In this document: positions 1-5,739 of the stretch, piece by piece | How positions within the stretch are numbered: position 1 is the stretch's first letter | Layout of the letters: every line of letters starts with the position of its first letter | DNA from: an uncultured Flavobacteriales bacterium | GTDB lineage: Bacteria; Bacteroidota; Bacteroidia; Flavobacteriales; UBA7430 | DNA length: 5,766 bases | Reading direction: 5' to 3' | Assembly: GCA_913041775.1 (NCBI GenBank) | Contig: CAJWJW010000088.1 | Coordinates: 1-5,766 of the forward strand | Notes under the pieces: generated by a model | What the model saw: the letters and a program-made list of their open reading frames with translations, nothing else | Database searches by the model: none | What the model was told of the DNA's origin: nothing | Made by a program: the position numbers and the translations under genes

Positions 1-54
1 TAGAAGGCTGTAATAGTACACGTTTGGACGAGGGTTCGAATCCCTCCGACTCCA
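1..54 (+). ncRNA. ssrA: tmRNA (ssrA), 3' end only
   Basis: This is the 3' terminal part of a transfer-messenger RNA, which rescues stalled ribosomes; the body lies left of the window. A T-arm is visible: stem GAGGG (30-34) with CCCTC (42-46) around the seven-base loop TTCGAAT (35-41). It is followed by the 3' acceptor strand CGACTCC (47-53) and discriminator A54. The GGAC just before the T-stem and the GTAGAA-like run near the window start fit the helix that precedes the T-arm in tmRNA, and there is no anticodon arm at the spacing a tRNA would need. The genome continues CTA, not CCA, so the terminal CCA would have to be added by nucleotidyltransferase or made by trimming and repair. A tRNA with an unusual variable arm is the main alternative. 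The 5' acceptor strand and the tag frame cannot be checked here. Confidence 0.8.
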
Positions 55-1567
55 CTAAAGGGGACAAACTCAAATTTTTTGAGATTTGTCCCTTTTTATT
101 TTCTGGTAACTCCTTGTCTATCTGCAAGATATACCTCAGCACATCGTTGATTCTAGGAGTTCGACATTTTATTCCGTCAAATTCTATTTTTTCTGGGAAT
201 ATCGAACTAATTAGTTTTGTTTTATCCTCAATGCTACTGTTTATGTAGGATTGACGGAAATTCTCTAAATGATTGAATGCATTTTCAATAAGACCCTTAT
301 ATTCAGAATCTGTGGTGTTTAGGCCGTTTAGACTTGAAGTGATTTGGTCTGTTTGTTTGGAATATCTGTTAAGAGTTTGCCCATAAGTCTTTGGCGATAT
401 GGTGCCATCAACTAATAAATCTTGTAGGTTTTCAATTCTGGAGTTTAAAGACTCTAATTCTTTTTTTAATTTCTTTCTTTTTCTTACTCTGTCTTTTTGG
501 TTAACGCCAGTCAAAGACTTTAATATTTCTTTGTAAAGCACTTTTGATTGTTTGGTAAACTGAAAATCATCTAAAATAGATTCGAAATTAGTATTGACTT
601 TAATGGCTGAGAATCGCTCTTTTTTACAATGGCTGCAGTGGTAGTAATAATATTTATTTCCGTTACTACTTCTAGAGGGACTCCCTGTCATTTTTGATTG
701 ACATTTTGTACAGTGTAATTTACCTCTAAGAGGGAGCTCTTCTCTTAGGGTATTATACCTAGGTTTATTTCTGTTTTGTTGTCTTTCAGTTAATTTTTCT
801 TGGACCTGATAAAAAAGTTTCTCAGAAATAATTCCTTGGTGTATCCCTTCAATTAAACGTTCCTGCTCCTCCCCTTCTTTGGGTACTATGATTTTACCCA
901 TATAGACTGGGTTTGTGAGTAATTTAGATAAATTATTTCTACTGACTTTAAATCCTTTACTAAGAAGCTCTAGCCTTATGGTTACTTGAGATTTACCTTG
1001 CACTATTGCTTTAAAAGCATATTGAATAAATTTAGCATTTGGGCTGGGCTTTATAATAGGTCTATTGTCTGGATCCCTTTTGTTTGCATAGCCCATAGGA
1101 GCCCTTCTACAATACCTTCCCGCCTTTAAAGACCCTCTGATACCTCCCCGAATTTTAATTGACCTACGGTCATTATCTATCTCTGGAAAGACCAAGTTTA
1201 TAGCCAACATTGCTTTACTCTCTGGAATGCTAAAGTCTATGGGCTGCTCAATGGCTTGCACCTCAATACCCATTTCTTTTAGTTGGCGTATCATTAAAAA
1301 AGAATCTGTAACATTTCTAGAAAAACGGTCCCAGGTGGTAACTAGCAAATAATCTATGGTGTTTTTGTTCTTTTTTGCAAAACGTAAAAAGTTTTGATAC
1401 TCTGGACGGTTAAAGTTTTTTGCTGAATGGTCTTCTTTATAATGCGCAACAATTTCAATATCCTTTCTTTGGCAATAATTTGTTAATTGCTCGAATTGTA
1501 CTCCTAAGCTAAATCCTTTAGCCTGCTCTTCACTACTTACTCTAGACATGATTACTGCTCTTTTCAT
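1..1567 (-). CDS. Large serine recombinase (integrase), open at the window edge
   Basis: A site-specific recombinase that cuts and joins DNA through a serine-phosphate intermediate; it probably integrates and excises this element at ssrA. The frame is open for 522 codons from ATG at 1567 to the first base, with no stop. The N-terminal resolvase domain (about 1-145) has RVSSEEQ with probable nucleophile S11, the WDRFSRN motif (79-85) with D80, R81 and R84, and the PEIDNDRR helix at 128-135. The recombinase domain (about 155-260) includes RRAPMGYANK and LLTNPVYMGK. A zinc ribbon has C286/C289 and C311/C314, followed by a basic coiled coil (about 355-415). Usual family length is about 450-550. 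After residue 490 the protein is encoded antisense to the ssrA terminator and tmRNA (VESEGFEPSS, 505-514). The start is set by an ATGA overlap with the upstream small gene. The fold call is very secure; the true C-terminus is unknown. Confidence 0.93.
   Translation of the reverse strand, partial: MKRAVIMSRVSSEEQAKGFSLGVQFEQLTNYCQRKDIEIVAHYKEDHSAKNFNRPEYQNFLRFAKKNKNTIDYLLVTTWDRFSRNVTDSFLMIRQLKEMGIEVQAIEQPIDFSIPESKAMLAINLVFPEIDNDRRSIKIRGGIRGSLKAGRYCRRAPMGYANKRDPDNRPIIKPSPNAKFIQYAFKAIVQGKSQVTIRLELLSKGFKVSRNNLSKLLTNPVYMGKIIVPKEGEEQERLIEGIHQGIISEKLFYQVQEKLTERQQNRNKPRYNTLREELPLRGKLHCTKCQSKMTGSPSRSSNGNKYYYYHCSHCKKERFSAIKVNTNFESILDDFQFTKQSKVLYKEILKSLTGVNQKDRVRKRKKLKKELESLNSRIENLQDLLVDGTISPKTYGQTLNRYSKQTDQITSSLNGLNTTDSEYKGLIENAFNHLENFRQSYINSSIEDKTKLISSIFPEKIEFDGIKCRTPRINDVLRYILQIDKELPENKKGQISKNLSLSPLVESEGFEPSSKRVLLQPS
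30..57. other. Probable attachment site (attL or attR) at the ssrA 3' end
   Basis: The T-arm and acceptor strand of tmRNA are a classic target of integrating islands, and a site-specific recombinase gene reads straight into this sequence. The element would lie to the right. The exact crossover cannot be placed without the other end of the element or an empty site; it could fall anywhere from the T-arm to the terminator. No second copy of the T-arm sequence is seen elsewhere in the window, so the partner site is outside it. Confidence 0.5.
61..97 (+). terminator. Rho-independent terminator of ssrA
   Basis: GGGACAAA (61-68) pairs with TTTGTCCC (85-92), and CTCAA (69-73) pairs with TTGAG (79-83). 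The single A at 84 is bulged, and the hairpin is followed by TTTTT (93-97). It sits 6 nt after the tmRNA gene. On the minus strand the hairpin is followed by CTTTAGTGG rather than a long T run, so it should terminate the recombinase transcript poorly. The same bases encode part of the recombinase C-terminus on the minus strand. Confidence 0.85.
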
Positions 1568-1707
1568 TGTTCAGGGTTTTGAAAAGCTTCTAATTGAGCA
1601 TTGGCAATGAGCTCAAAGAAAGCTTTGATTTGTTGTACTTGTTGTTCTGTTAGTTTTTCTTTTCTGTTTTTATTTAAAATGATTTTACATTCATAGTTTG
1701 ATAACAT
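1564..1707 (-). CDS. Small hypothetical protein (47 aa) coupled to the recombinase
   Basis: A 47-codon frame starts at ATG 1707 (MLSNYECKIILNKNRK) and ends with a TGA that overlaps the recombinase ATG as ATGA. I do not recognise a family. The sequence is basic at residues 13-18, followed by a predicted amphipathic helix around EQQVQQIKAFFELIANAQ (21-38), with no cysteine pair and no signal peptide. The overlap implies translational coupling, so ribosomes finishing this frame would start the recombinase; no Shine-Dalgarno is seen before either ATG. It could be a recombination directionality factor, a partner of the recombinase, or mainly a translational leader. Support for it being real is the exact overlap, the full use of the gap and the shared strand with its neighbours. 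An out-of-frame ATG 12 nt upstream leads only to a short dead frame. Confidence 0.65.
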   Translation of the reverse strand: MLSNYECKIILNKNRKEKLTEQQVQQIKAFFELIANAQLEAFQNPEQ

Positions 1708-1783
1708 GATGTTGATGCATGTACAATTCCTTTGCTTTTTACAATAGGATTGTTAGGTATCAATAGATCTGAGGTATTCAGTA
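1708..1783 (-). other. Short spacer within the integration operon
   Basis: The 76-nt gap between the MerR-like gene and the small gene contains no convincing terminator hairpin, which supports co-transcription. No match to the Bacteroidota -7 element (TAnnTTTG) was found on the minus strand, and no strong ribosome binding site precedes ATG 1707. Confidence 0.4.
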
Positions 1784-2668
1784 TCATAATTTGTATTTCT
1801 TGGTGTTTTCAAAATTGACTATACTCCCATCCACAGTTTTAATAACAATGGTTGAGTAGTCTCCTTTTTGTATGTGTTCTATAATTCTACTTTCTGCAAC
1901 AACTTTCTTAGTCGTTTTAATTTCTAAATGTGTTGGCTTAGCTTCTTTAAACCTTATTGTTATAGATTCTAGGTTGTTGTAATTCCTTCTTATCATACGG
2001 AGGGTCTTACTCTCTTGATTAGATAAAATTGAAATAGATTTTGTCTGAAAAGCATCTATATCATTAGATAAAAAGGGTTCGAATATTTTAAAAAAAGAAA
2101 AGCTAAAATGATCTTTATTGAATTTTTCTCTTAGTTCATGTTCTTCATTGAATTCAATAAACATATCCAAAAGACTATCATCAAAAACGAAATAATCTTC
2201 AGGTGCATCTTTGTAAAAAAAGAATTTATAATTGTTTTTGTTCGCAATGGTTGAGAAAACATACCTTTCAAATTCAGTAACATAAAATTCCTGGTGGTTA
2301 TCTGAGGTTTGTAGCGCCTTATTTTGTGCAATCTTTTGGTTGGAGCTAAAGGAATAACTCAATTTTTGATTCAACTTTGTTCTAATTGCTCGTATATCAT
2401 CGTAGGAGAAGCCATATTTAGTTAATGCTTCAACCATCTTTATCCAAACGTATTGCACAAAGCTGATAGCAGTTTTTTTATACCCTGTATGCTTTCTACA
2501 TAATCCAAGGTCAATATCTAGTAAATCATACTTCTCCCAATTTAAAATATCAAAATACAATACATCAATTTTTGTTTTTAAAAATAAAGGTGCATATATA
2601 TAATTGATTAAACTATCGGGGTCCGTTGTCTCACCAAAATAAGGGTCCAAAACAAATTTATTTTCCAT
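1784..2668 (-). CDS. MerR-like helix-turn-helix protein upstream of the integrase
   Basis: A 294-residue protein with a likely N-terminal DNA-binding region. Residues about 37-100 resemble the second half of a MerR domain: LNWEKYDLL (42-50) recalls the 'WEkxGLl' turn, and WIKMVEALTKYGFSYDDIRAIRTKL (75-99) recalls 'I..LRe.GfsLeeIk..k..L'. The middle (about 120-215) is rich in Phe and acidic residues and is not recognised. The C-terminus (about 225-294) is basic with short predicted beta strands (ESITIRF, STIVIKTVDG, SIVNF). No membrane segment or signal peptide is seen. It lies 76 nt upstream of the 47-aa gene on the same strand, so all three minus genes probably form one unit, and it likely regulates that unit or acts as a directionality factor. 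The MerR link is by eye and moderate; the regulatory role is inferred from position. Confidence 0.6.
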   Translation of the reverse strand: MENKFVLDPYFGETTDPDSLINYIYAPLFLKTKIDVLYFDILNWEKYDLLDIDLGLCRKHTGYKKTAISFVQYVWIKMVEALTKYGFSYDDIRAIRTKLNQKLSYSFSSNQKIAQNKALQTSDNHQEFYVTEFERYVFSTIANKNNYKFFFYKDAPEDYFVFDDSLLDMFIEFNEEHELREKFNKDHFSFSFFKIFEPFLSNDIDAFQTKSISILSNQESKTLRMIRRNYNNLESITIRFKEAKPTHLEIKTTKKVVAESRIIEHIQKGDYSTIVIKTVDGSIVNFENTKKYKL

Positions 2669-2760
2669 AAAACAAAGAAACGCAAAATCAATTAAAATAA
2701 AAAGTAATACTACTGCTTTTTAAAAAATAATTAAATAACTTGCATTGTATCAATACGCTA

Positions 2761-2817
2761 ATTGTTTGGTGGCAATGAAAATTATTGAAGGAAATAATTT
2801 TTGTTTTTTGAAACAAT
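2761..2817. repeat. Nested inverted repeat (outer 7 bp, inner 9 bp)
   Basis: The inner arms AAAATTATT (2778-2786) and AATAATTTT (2793-2801) are perfect inverted copies around the 6-nt spacer GAAGGA. The outer arms ATTGTTT (2761-2767) and AAACAAT (2811-2817) are also perfect and share almost the same centre (2789 against 2789.5). Two concentric palindromes suggest a dimeric or tetrameric protein-binding site. No T run follows, so it is not a terminator. AT-rich DNA makes palindromes common by chance, which lowers confidence. Confidence 0.45.
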
Positions 2818-2846
2818 CACCAATAGTGAGTAAAAATAAAGTAGCA

Positions 2847-2879
2847 AAAGTAAACGCGTGTAAATAGAAAGTAAACGCG
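2847..2879 (+). repeat. Two 12-bp direct repeats with 21-bp period
   Basis: AAAGTAAACGCG occurs at 2847-2858 and again at 2868-2879. The GC-rich ACGCG core stands out in AT-rich surroundings, which makes chance repetition less likely. The 21-bp spacing is two DNA turns and puts both copies on one face of the helix, as expected for an operator. The repeats begin 66 bp and end 34 bp upstream of the next gene, and the first copy overlaps the candidate minus-strand -7 element. The adjacent ribbon-helix-helix-like protein or the MerR-like protein are the obvious candidate ligands. Confidence 0.6.
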
Positions 2880-2912
2880 CTGTAGATTAATAATTTATAA
2901 ACAACAAAACTT

Positions 2913-3410
2913 ATGGAAAACAACATGCATTATAGAAACGTAACACTAAGTACAAGAGTGTCTGCAGCTCAAAAAGCTGAATATGTAAAACTTGCTGGTA
3001 AATTTAATATTAGCATATCTGAGTGGGCACTAACACTTATAGAACATCATAAAAATGATTATGGGACAATTGGAGACCCTACACCTAAAGAAGTAAAACT
3101 AGAAAGAGCATTACAATTAAAAAACAAAGAAATACAAAAGCTAACAGCGCAGCGCGATACTACAGATGAGTATGCGGCCAGTATGCAAAAAAGATCTAAC
3201 CAAGCTGTAATAGACCGTGATGACTCTAACTTTGCCCTAAAAGAGGCGCTAGTAGAAGTTGAAAAGTATAAAAAGAGACTAAAAATTGCCGAGTCACTGC
3301 TAGTAACAGAGAAACCTAAAGAAATTAATAGTAATTATTTAATCAATCCTGTATCTGTAGGTCTTGCAAGTATTTTAGCAGTGGTTGTTTTTGGGATTAG
3401 ATTTAAATAA
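2913..3410 (+). CDS. RHH-like, coiled-coil protein with C-terminal membrane anchor
   Basis: A 165-residue protein of no named family I recognise. Residues 9-46 look like a ribbon-helix-helix DNA-binding unit: strand NVTLSTRVS, helix AAQKAEYVKLAGKF, turn NISIS, then helix EWALTLIEHH. This resembles MobC- or CopG-type proteins. Residues about 60-132 are charged and heptad-like and should form a coiled coil. Residues about 144-162 (INPVSVGLASILAVVVFG) are hydrophobic and followed by a basic tail (RFK), giving a single tail-anchor segment with the N-terminus in the cytoplasm. It could tether DNA to the membrane, act in mobilisation or maintenance of the element, or autoregulate through the nearby repeats. 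An alternative in-frame start is ATG 2925. It stands alone, diverges from the integration operon and is followed by its own terminator. The domain layout is seen; the function is not known. Confidence 0.72.
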   Translation: MENNMHYRNVTLSTRVSAAQKAEYVKLAGKFNISISEWALTLIEHHKNDYGTIGDPTPKEVKLERALQLKNKEIQKLTAQRDTTDEYAASMQKRSNQAVIDRDDSNFALKEALVEVEKYKKRLKIAESLLVTEKPKEINSNYLINPVSVGLASILAVVVFGIRFK

Positions 3411-3443
3411 AAACATATCTAAATTTGAGATGTTTTTATTTAT
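3409..3443 (+). terminator. Rho-independent terminator after the RHH-like gene
   Basis: AAAAACATATCT (3409-3420) pairs with AGATGTTTTT (3428-3437) with a two-base bulge, across a short loop, and the hairpin is followed by a T-rich run. It starts within the stop codon of the preceding gene. It separates that gene from the restriction unit, which therefore needs its own promoter in the 25 nt that follow or depends on read-through. Confidence 0.65.
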
Positions 3444-3459
3444 ATTGTGCTTGCAATAT
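3442..3459. promoter_or_regulatory. Small inverted repeat just before the restriction unit
   Basis: ATATTG (3442-3447) and CAATAT (3454-3459) are perfect inverted arms around TGCTTG, ending 9 nt before ATG 3469. The position would suit an operator or a hairpin in the leader. No clear TAnnTTTG promoter is seen here. A 6-bp AT-rich palindrome can easily occur by chance. Confidence 0.25.
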
Positions 3460-3468
3460 CAATAAAAC

Positions 3469-3564
3469 ATGAATCAGAATCCAGAACAAATAGCAAGAGA
3501 TAAGATTGACCAAATGCTGATTGAATCAGGATGGTTGGTACAATCAAAAGACAAAGTAAAATGA
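3469..3564 (+). pseudogene. N-terminal fragment of a type I restriction subunit HsdR
   Basis: A 31-codon frame ending in TGA. Its peptide begins MNQNPEQIARDKIDQMLIES and goes on to GWLVQSKDK. This matches my memory of the first residues of one HsdR subfamily, where 'PEQ.AR..ID..L...GW.VQ' precedes the nuclease core. An intact HsdR is about 700-1100 residues, so the conserved nuclease and helicase regions are missing and nothing downstream continues them. The stop overlaps an ATG (ATGA at 3561-3564) that opens an 8-codon frame ending at 3587, which in turn overlaps the ATG of the next gene. The fragment may be inert, or may now serve as a translated leader for the DUF262 gene. A real conserved 31-residue leader peptide is the alternative. 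Confidence 0.6.
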
Positions 3565-3587
3565 AATTAGGAAAAGAATATTTATGA
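3561..3587 (+). other. Eight-codon mini-frame linking fragment and restriction gene
   Basis: ATG 3561 to TGA 3587 encodes MKLGKEYL. It overlaps the stop of the upstream 31-codon frame and the start of the downstream gene, both as ATGA. An AGGA at 3569-3572 lies 11 nt before ATG 3584 and could serve as a weak ribosome binding site. It is probably a coupling device or a chance frame rather than a functional peptide. Confidence 0.35.
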
Positions 3588-5659
3588 AAGCATCCTCAGC
3601 AAATCTATTAAGTGTACTAAAAGGACCAAAGCAATTTGTTATTCCTATTTACCAGCGAACATATAGTTGGCAAATTGCTCAATGCGAGAAACTTTTAAAG
3701 GATATTATTCGCATTAGCAAAGACCCTTCTTTGCCTGGGCATTTCATAGGTTCTATAGTCTATTTTCAAGAAGGTATTCATACTGTTTCAGATGTCCCTG
3801 AATTATTGGTTATAGATGGTCAGCAGCGCTTAACTACCGTTTCCTTGATGATCGCAGCTATAGCAGAATTCGTGAAAGAGAATGACATTGAAATTGAGAC
3901 GAGCTTTACTAAACTTCAAAACTACTACTTACTTAATGCTGAGGAAGAAGGGAATTTGAGATATAAATTATTACTAACAAGAAGAGATAAAGAAACACTA
4001 ATTGATTTGATTAAAGGAATTCCGCTAAGAGAGGATCATTCTCAACGTGTTTATGAAAACTTCAACTACTTTAAAGCTAATATTAATAAGGAAAATGCAG
4101 TAGACATCTACAATGGTATCCAACGCCTTTTTATAGTAGATGTAGCACTTGAAAAGGATAAAGACAACCCTCAACTAATTTTTGAAAGCTTGAACAGTAC
4201 AGGACTAGATTTGTCTCACGCTGATTTGATTAGAAATTACATTCTAATGGGACAAGAAACTAACCTTCAAAATGAGTTGTATGAACGTTTCTGGTTCCCT
4301 ATGGAGCAAAGCTATGGAAATGATTACTCAACATATTTCGATTGGTTTATGAGGGATTATTTATCTGTTAAAACCGGATCAATACCTAAAATAGGTATGG
4401 TATATGATTCTTTTAAAAAATATGTTCAAGGAGAAAGTGCGCCAGAATCAATAAAAGAAGTAGTAGAAGATATCTATAAGTTCTCGAATCATTATATAAA
4501 TATCGTTCTTCATAAAGAGCCAGATGCTGACCTAAATTCGGCTTTCAAGAGTATATCAAAATTGAAAGTTGATGTAAGTTATCCATACTTCTTGCCAGTT
4601 TACAATGACTATAAAGATGAAGTTATCTCTAAAACAGAATTAATAGAAATTATCCATTTAGTAGAGAGTTATGTTTTCAGAAGAGCAATTTGCGGAATAC
4701 CTACAAACAGTATGAACAAAACCTTTTCTAACTTATATAAATCTGTTCAAAAAGATAAGTATGCTGATAGTGTAAAAGCATCGTTTCAGCTGTTAGAAAG
4801 TTACAAACGTTTTCCTTTAGATGTTGAGTTTGAAAAAGAAATTATAATGAAAGACGTTTATAACTTTAGAAGTAGAAACTACCTGCTCAGTAAATTGGAG
4901 AACTATAAAAGAAAGGAATTAGTAAACGTGGATAATTATACGATTGAACATGTGATGCCTCAAAACCCGAATTTATCTGAAGAATGGAGAAATATGCTTG
5001 GTGAGAATTGGAAGACTGTTCAAGAAAGTTATTTGCACACGATTGGCAATCTTACCTTGACCGGATACAATTCAGAGCTTTCAGATAGACCTTATAGTCA
5101 AAAGAAAACGATAGAAGGTGGATTCAATGATTCTCCGATACGTTTAAACGACACCCTTAGAAAAGCTGAATCATGGCGAGAGGAAGAAATACTCTCTAGA
5201 GCAAAAGAACTGGCGTTTAAGGCAAGTGGAATATGGACATCACCTGACTTAACTGAAGAGCAATTAGAATACTATAAGCCTGAAGATAAATCAACTGCGA
5301 TCTACTCACTTGACGTTTATGATTACTTAAAAGGAGACATGATTGAATTATATGAGATATTAAAAAAACGAATAATGAATATCGATTCCTCAGTGTACGA
5401 GGAGTACAAGAAATTGTATATTGCCTATAAGTCCTCTACGAACTTTGTAGATATAGTACCTCAAAAGTCTAGATTGAGGTTATCTCTAAACATTCCTTTC
5501 TCAATTATTATTGATCCTAAAGGATATTGTAAAGATATTACCGATTTGGGGCGTTGGGGGAATGGAGATGTAGAAGTTAGCTTTGAAAACATTAACCAAT
5601 TGGATGATGTAATGGAGTTAATTGAACAGGCGTTTGATAAGCAAATGGATCCAGTATAG
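3584..5659 (+). CDS. GmrSD-like type IV restriction protein, DUF262-DUF1524-DUF5655
   Basis: A 691-residue single-chain protein of the GmrS/GmrD kind, which uses NTP and cuts modified (for example glucosylated hydroxymethylcytosine) phage DNA. The DUF262 domain (about 5-225) shows FVIPIYQRTYSW (18-29), the DGQQRLTT motif (78-85) typical of the ParB-like NTPase fold, and IFESLNSTGLDLS...DLIRN (199-218). The DUF1524 HNH-type nuclease (about 425-545) shows IEHVMPQ with H456 and HTIGNLTLTGYN with H485, N489 and N496. A C-terminal DUF5655 (about 577-688) shows DYLKGD, KLYIAYKSSTNFV, IDPKGY and LGRWGNGDVEV. All key residues expected by eye are present and the frame is intact, so it looks functional. 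No membrane segment or signal peptide is seen, so it is cytoplasmic. The start follows an ATGA overlap and a weak AGGA. Domain calls are confident; the DNA modification it targets is unknown. Confidence 0.92.
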   Translation: MKASSANLLSVLKGPKQFVIPIYQRTYSWQIAQCEKLLKDIIRISKDPSLPGHFIGSIVYFQEGIHTVSDVPELLVIDGQQRLTTVSLMIAAIAEFVKENDIEIETSFTKLQNYYLLNAEEEGNLRYKLLLTRRDKETLIDLIKGIPLREDHSQRVYENFNYFKANINKENAVDIYNGIQRLFIVDVALEKDKDNPQLIFESLNSTGLDLSHADLIRNYILMGQETNLQNELYERFWFPMEQSYGNDYSTYFDWFMRDYLSVKTGSIPKIGMVYDSFKKYVQGESAPESIKEVVEDIYKFSNHYINIVLHKEPDADLNSAFKSISKLKVDVSYPYFLPVYNDYKDEVISKTELIEIIHLVESYVFRRAICGIPTNSMNKTFSNLYKSVQKDKYADSVKASFQLLESYKRFPLDVEFEKEIIMKDVYNFRSRNYLLSKLENYKRKELVNVDNYTIEHVMPQNPNLSEEWRNMLGENWKTVQESYLHTIGNLTLTGYNSELSDRPYSQKKTIEGGFNDSPIRLNDTLRKAESWREEEILSRAKELAFKASGIWTSPDLTEEQLEYYKPEDKSTAIYSLDVYDYLKGDMIELYEILKKRIMNIDSSVYEEYKKLYIAYKSSTNFVDIVPQKSRLRLSLNIPFSIIIDPKGYCKDITDLGRWGNGDVEVSFENINQLDDVMELIEQAFDKQMDPV

Positions 5660-5709
5660 GTTAATAATTTTAATTATACCATATCTTATGTTCTTAGTAT
5701 TGGCAATTA

Positions 5710-5739
5710 GGGTAGCAGGATTACAACCTCTACCCTTTT
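5710..5739 (+). terminator. Rho-independent terminator after the restriction gene
   Basis: GGGTAG (5710-5715) pairs with CTACCC (5730-5735), and AGG (5717-5719) pairs with CCT (5727-5729). C5716 is bulged, the loop is ATTACAA, and the hairpin is followed by TTTT (5736-5739). It starts 51 nt after the stop codon. The remaining 27 nt of the window show nothing recognisable. Confidence 0.7.

Larger units (their letters stand above)
2669..2912. promoter_or_regulatory. Divergent intergenic control region
   Basis: A 244-nt, very AT-rich gap separates the minus-strand integration operon from the plus-strand cargo, so it must hold promoters for both sides. One exact match to the Bacteroidota -7 consensus TAnnTTTG is present on the minus strand, TACTTTTG at 2852-2845. 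Only a poor TTTA-like -33 element lies upstream of it. No exact match was found on the plus strand. The region also holds a nested inverted repeat and two direct repeats, listed separately. The promoter placement is tentative. Confidence 0.5.

Noticed and set aside
24..248. 74-codon plus-strand frame starting inside the tmRNA T-arm region
   Set aside because: It runs antisense to the recombinase C-terminus and across the ssrA T-arm and terminator, and shows no domain or sensible composition; a shadow frame.
2131..2331. 66-codon minus-strand frame
   Set aside because: It lies in another frame wholly inside the 294-residue MerR-like gene and has no features of its own.
1757..2755. 9-bp repeat GTATCAATA at 1757-1765 and 2747-2755
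   Set aside because: Two short AT-rich copies 990 bp apart, one in the operon spacer and one in the divergent gap; likely chance, though both are noncoding.
2778..2801. Inverted repeat as the end of an insertion sequence
   Set aside because: The arms are only 24 bp apart end to end, there is no transposase in the window and no matching flanking duplication.
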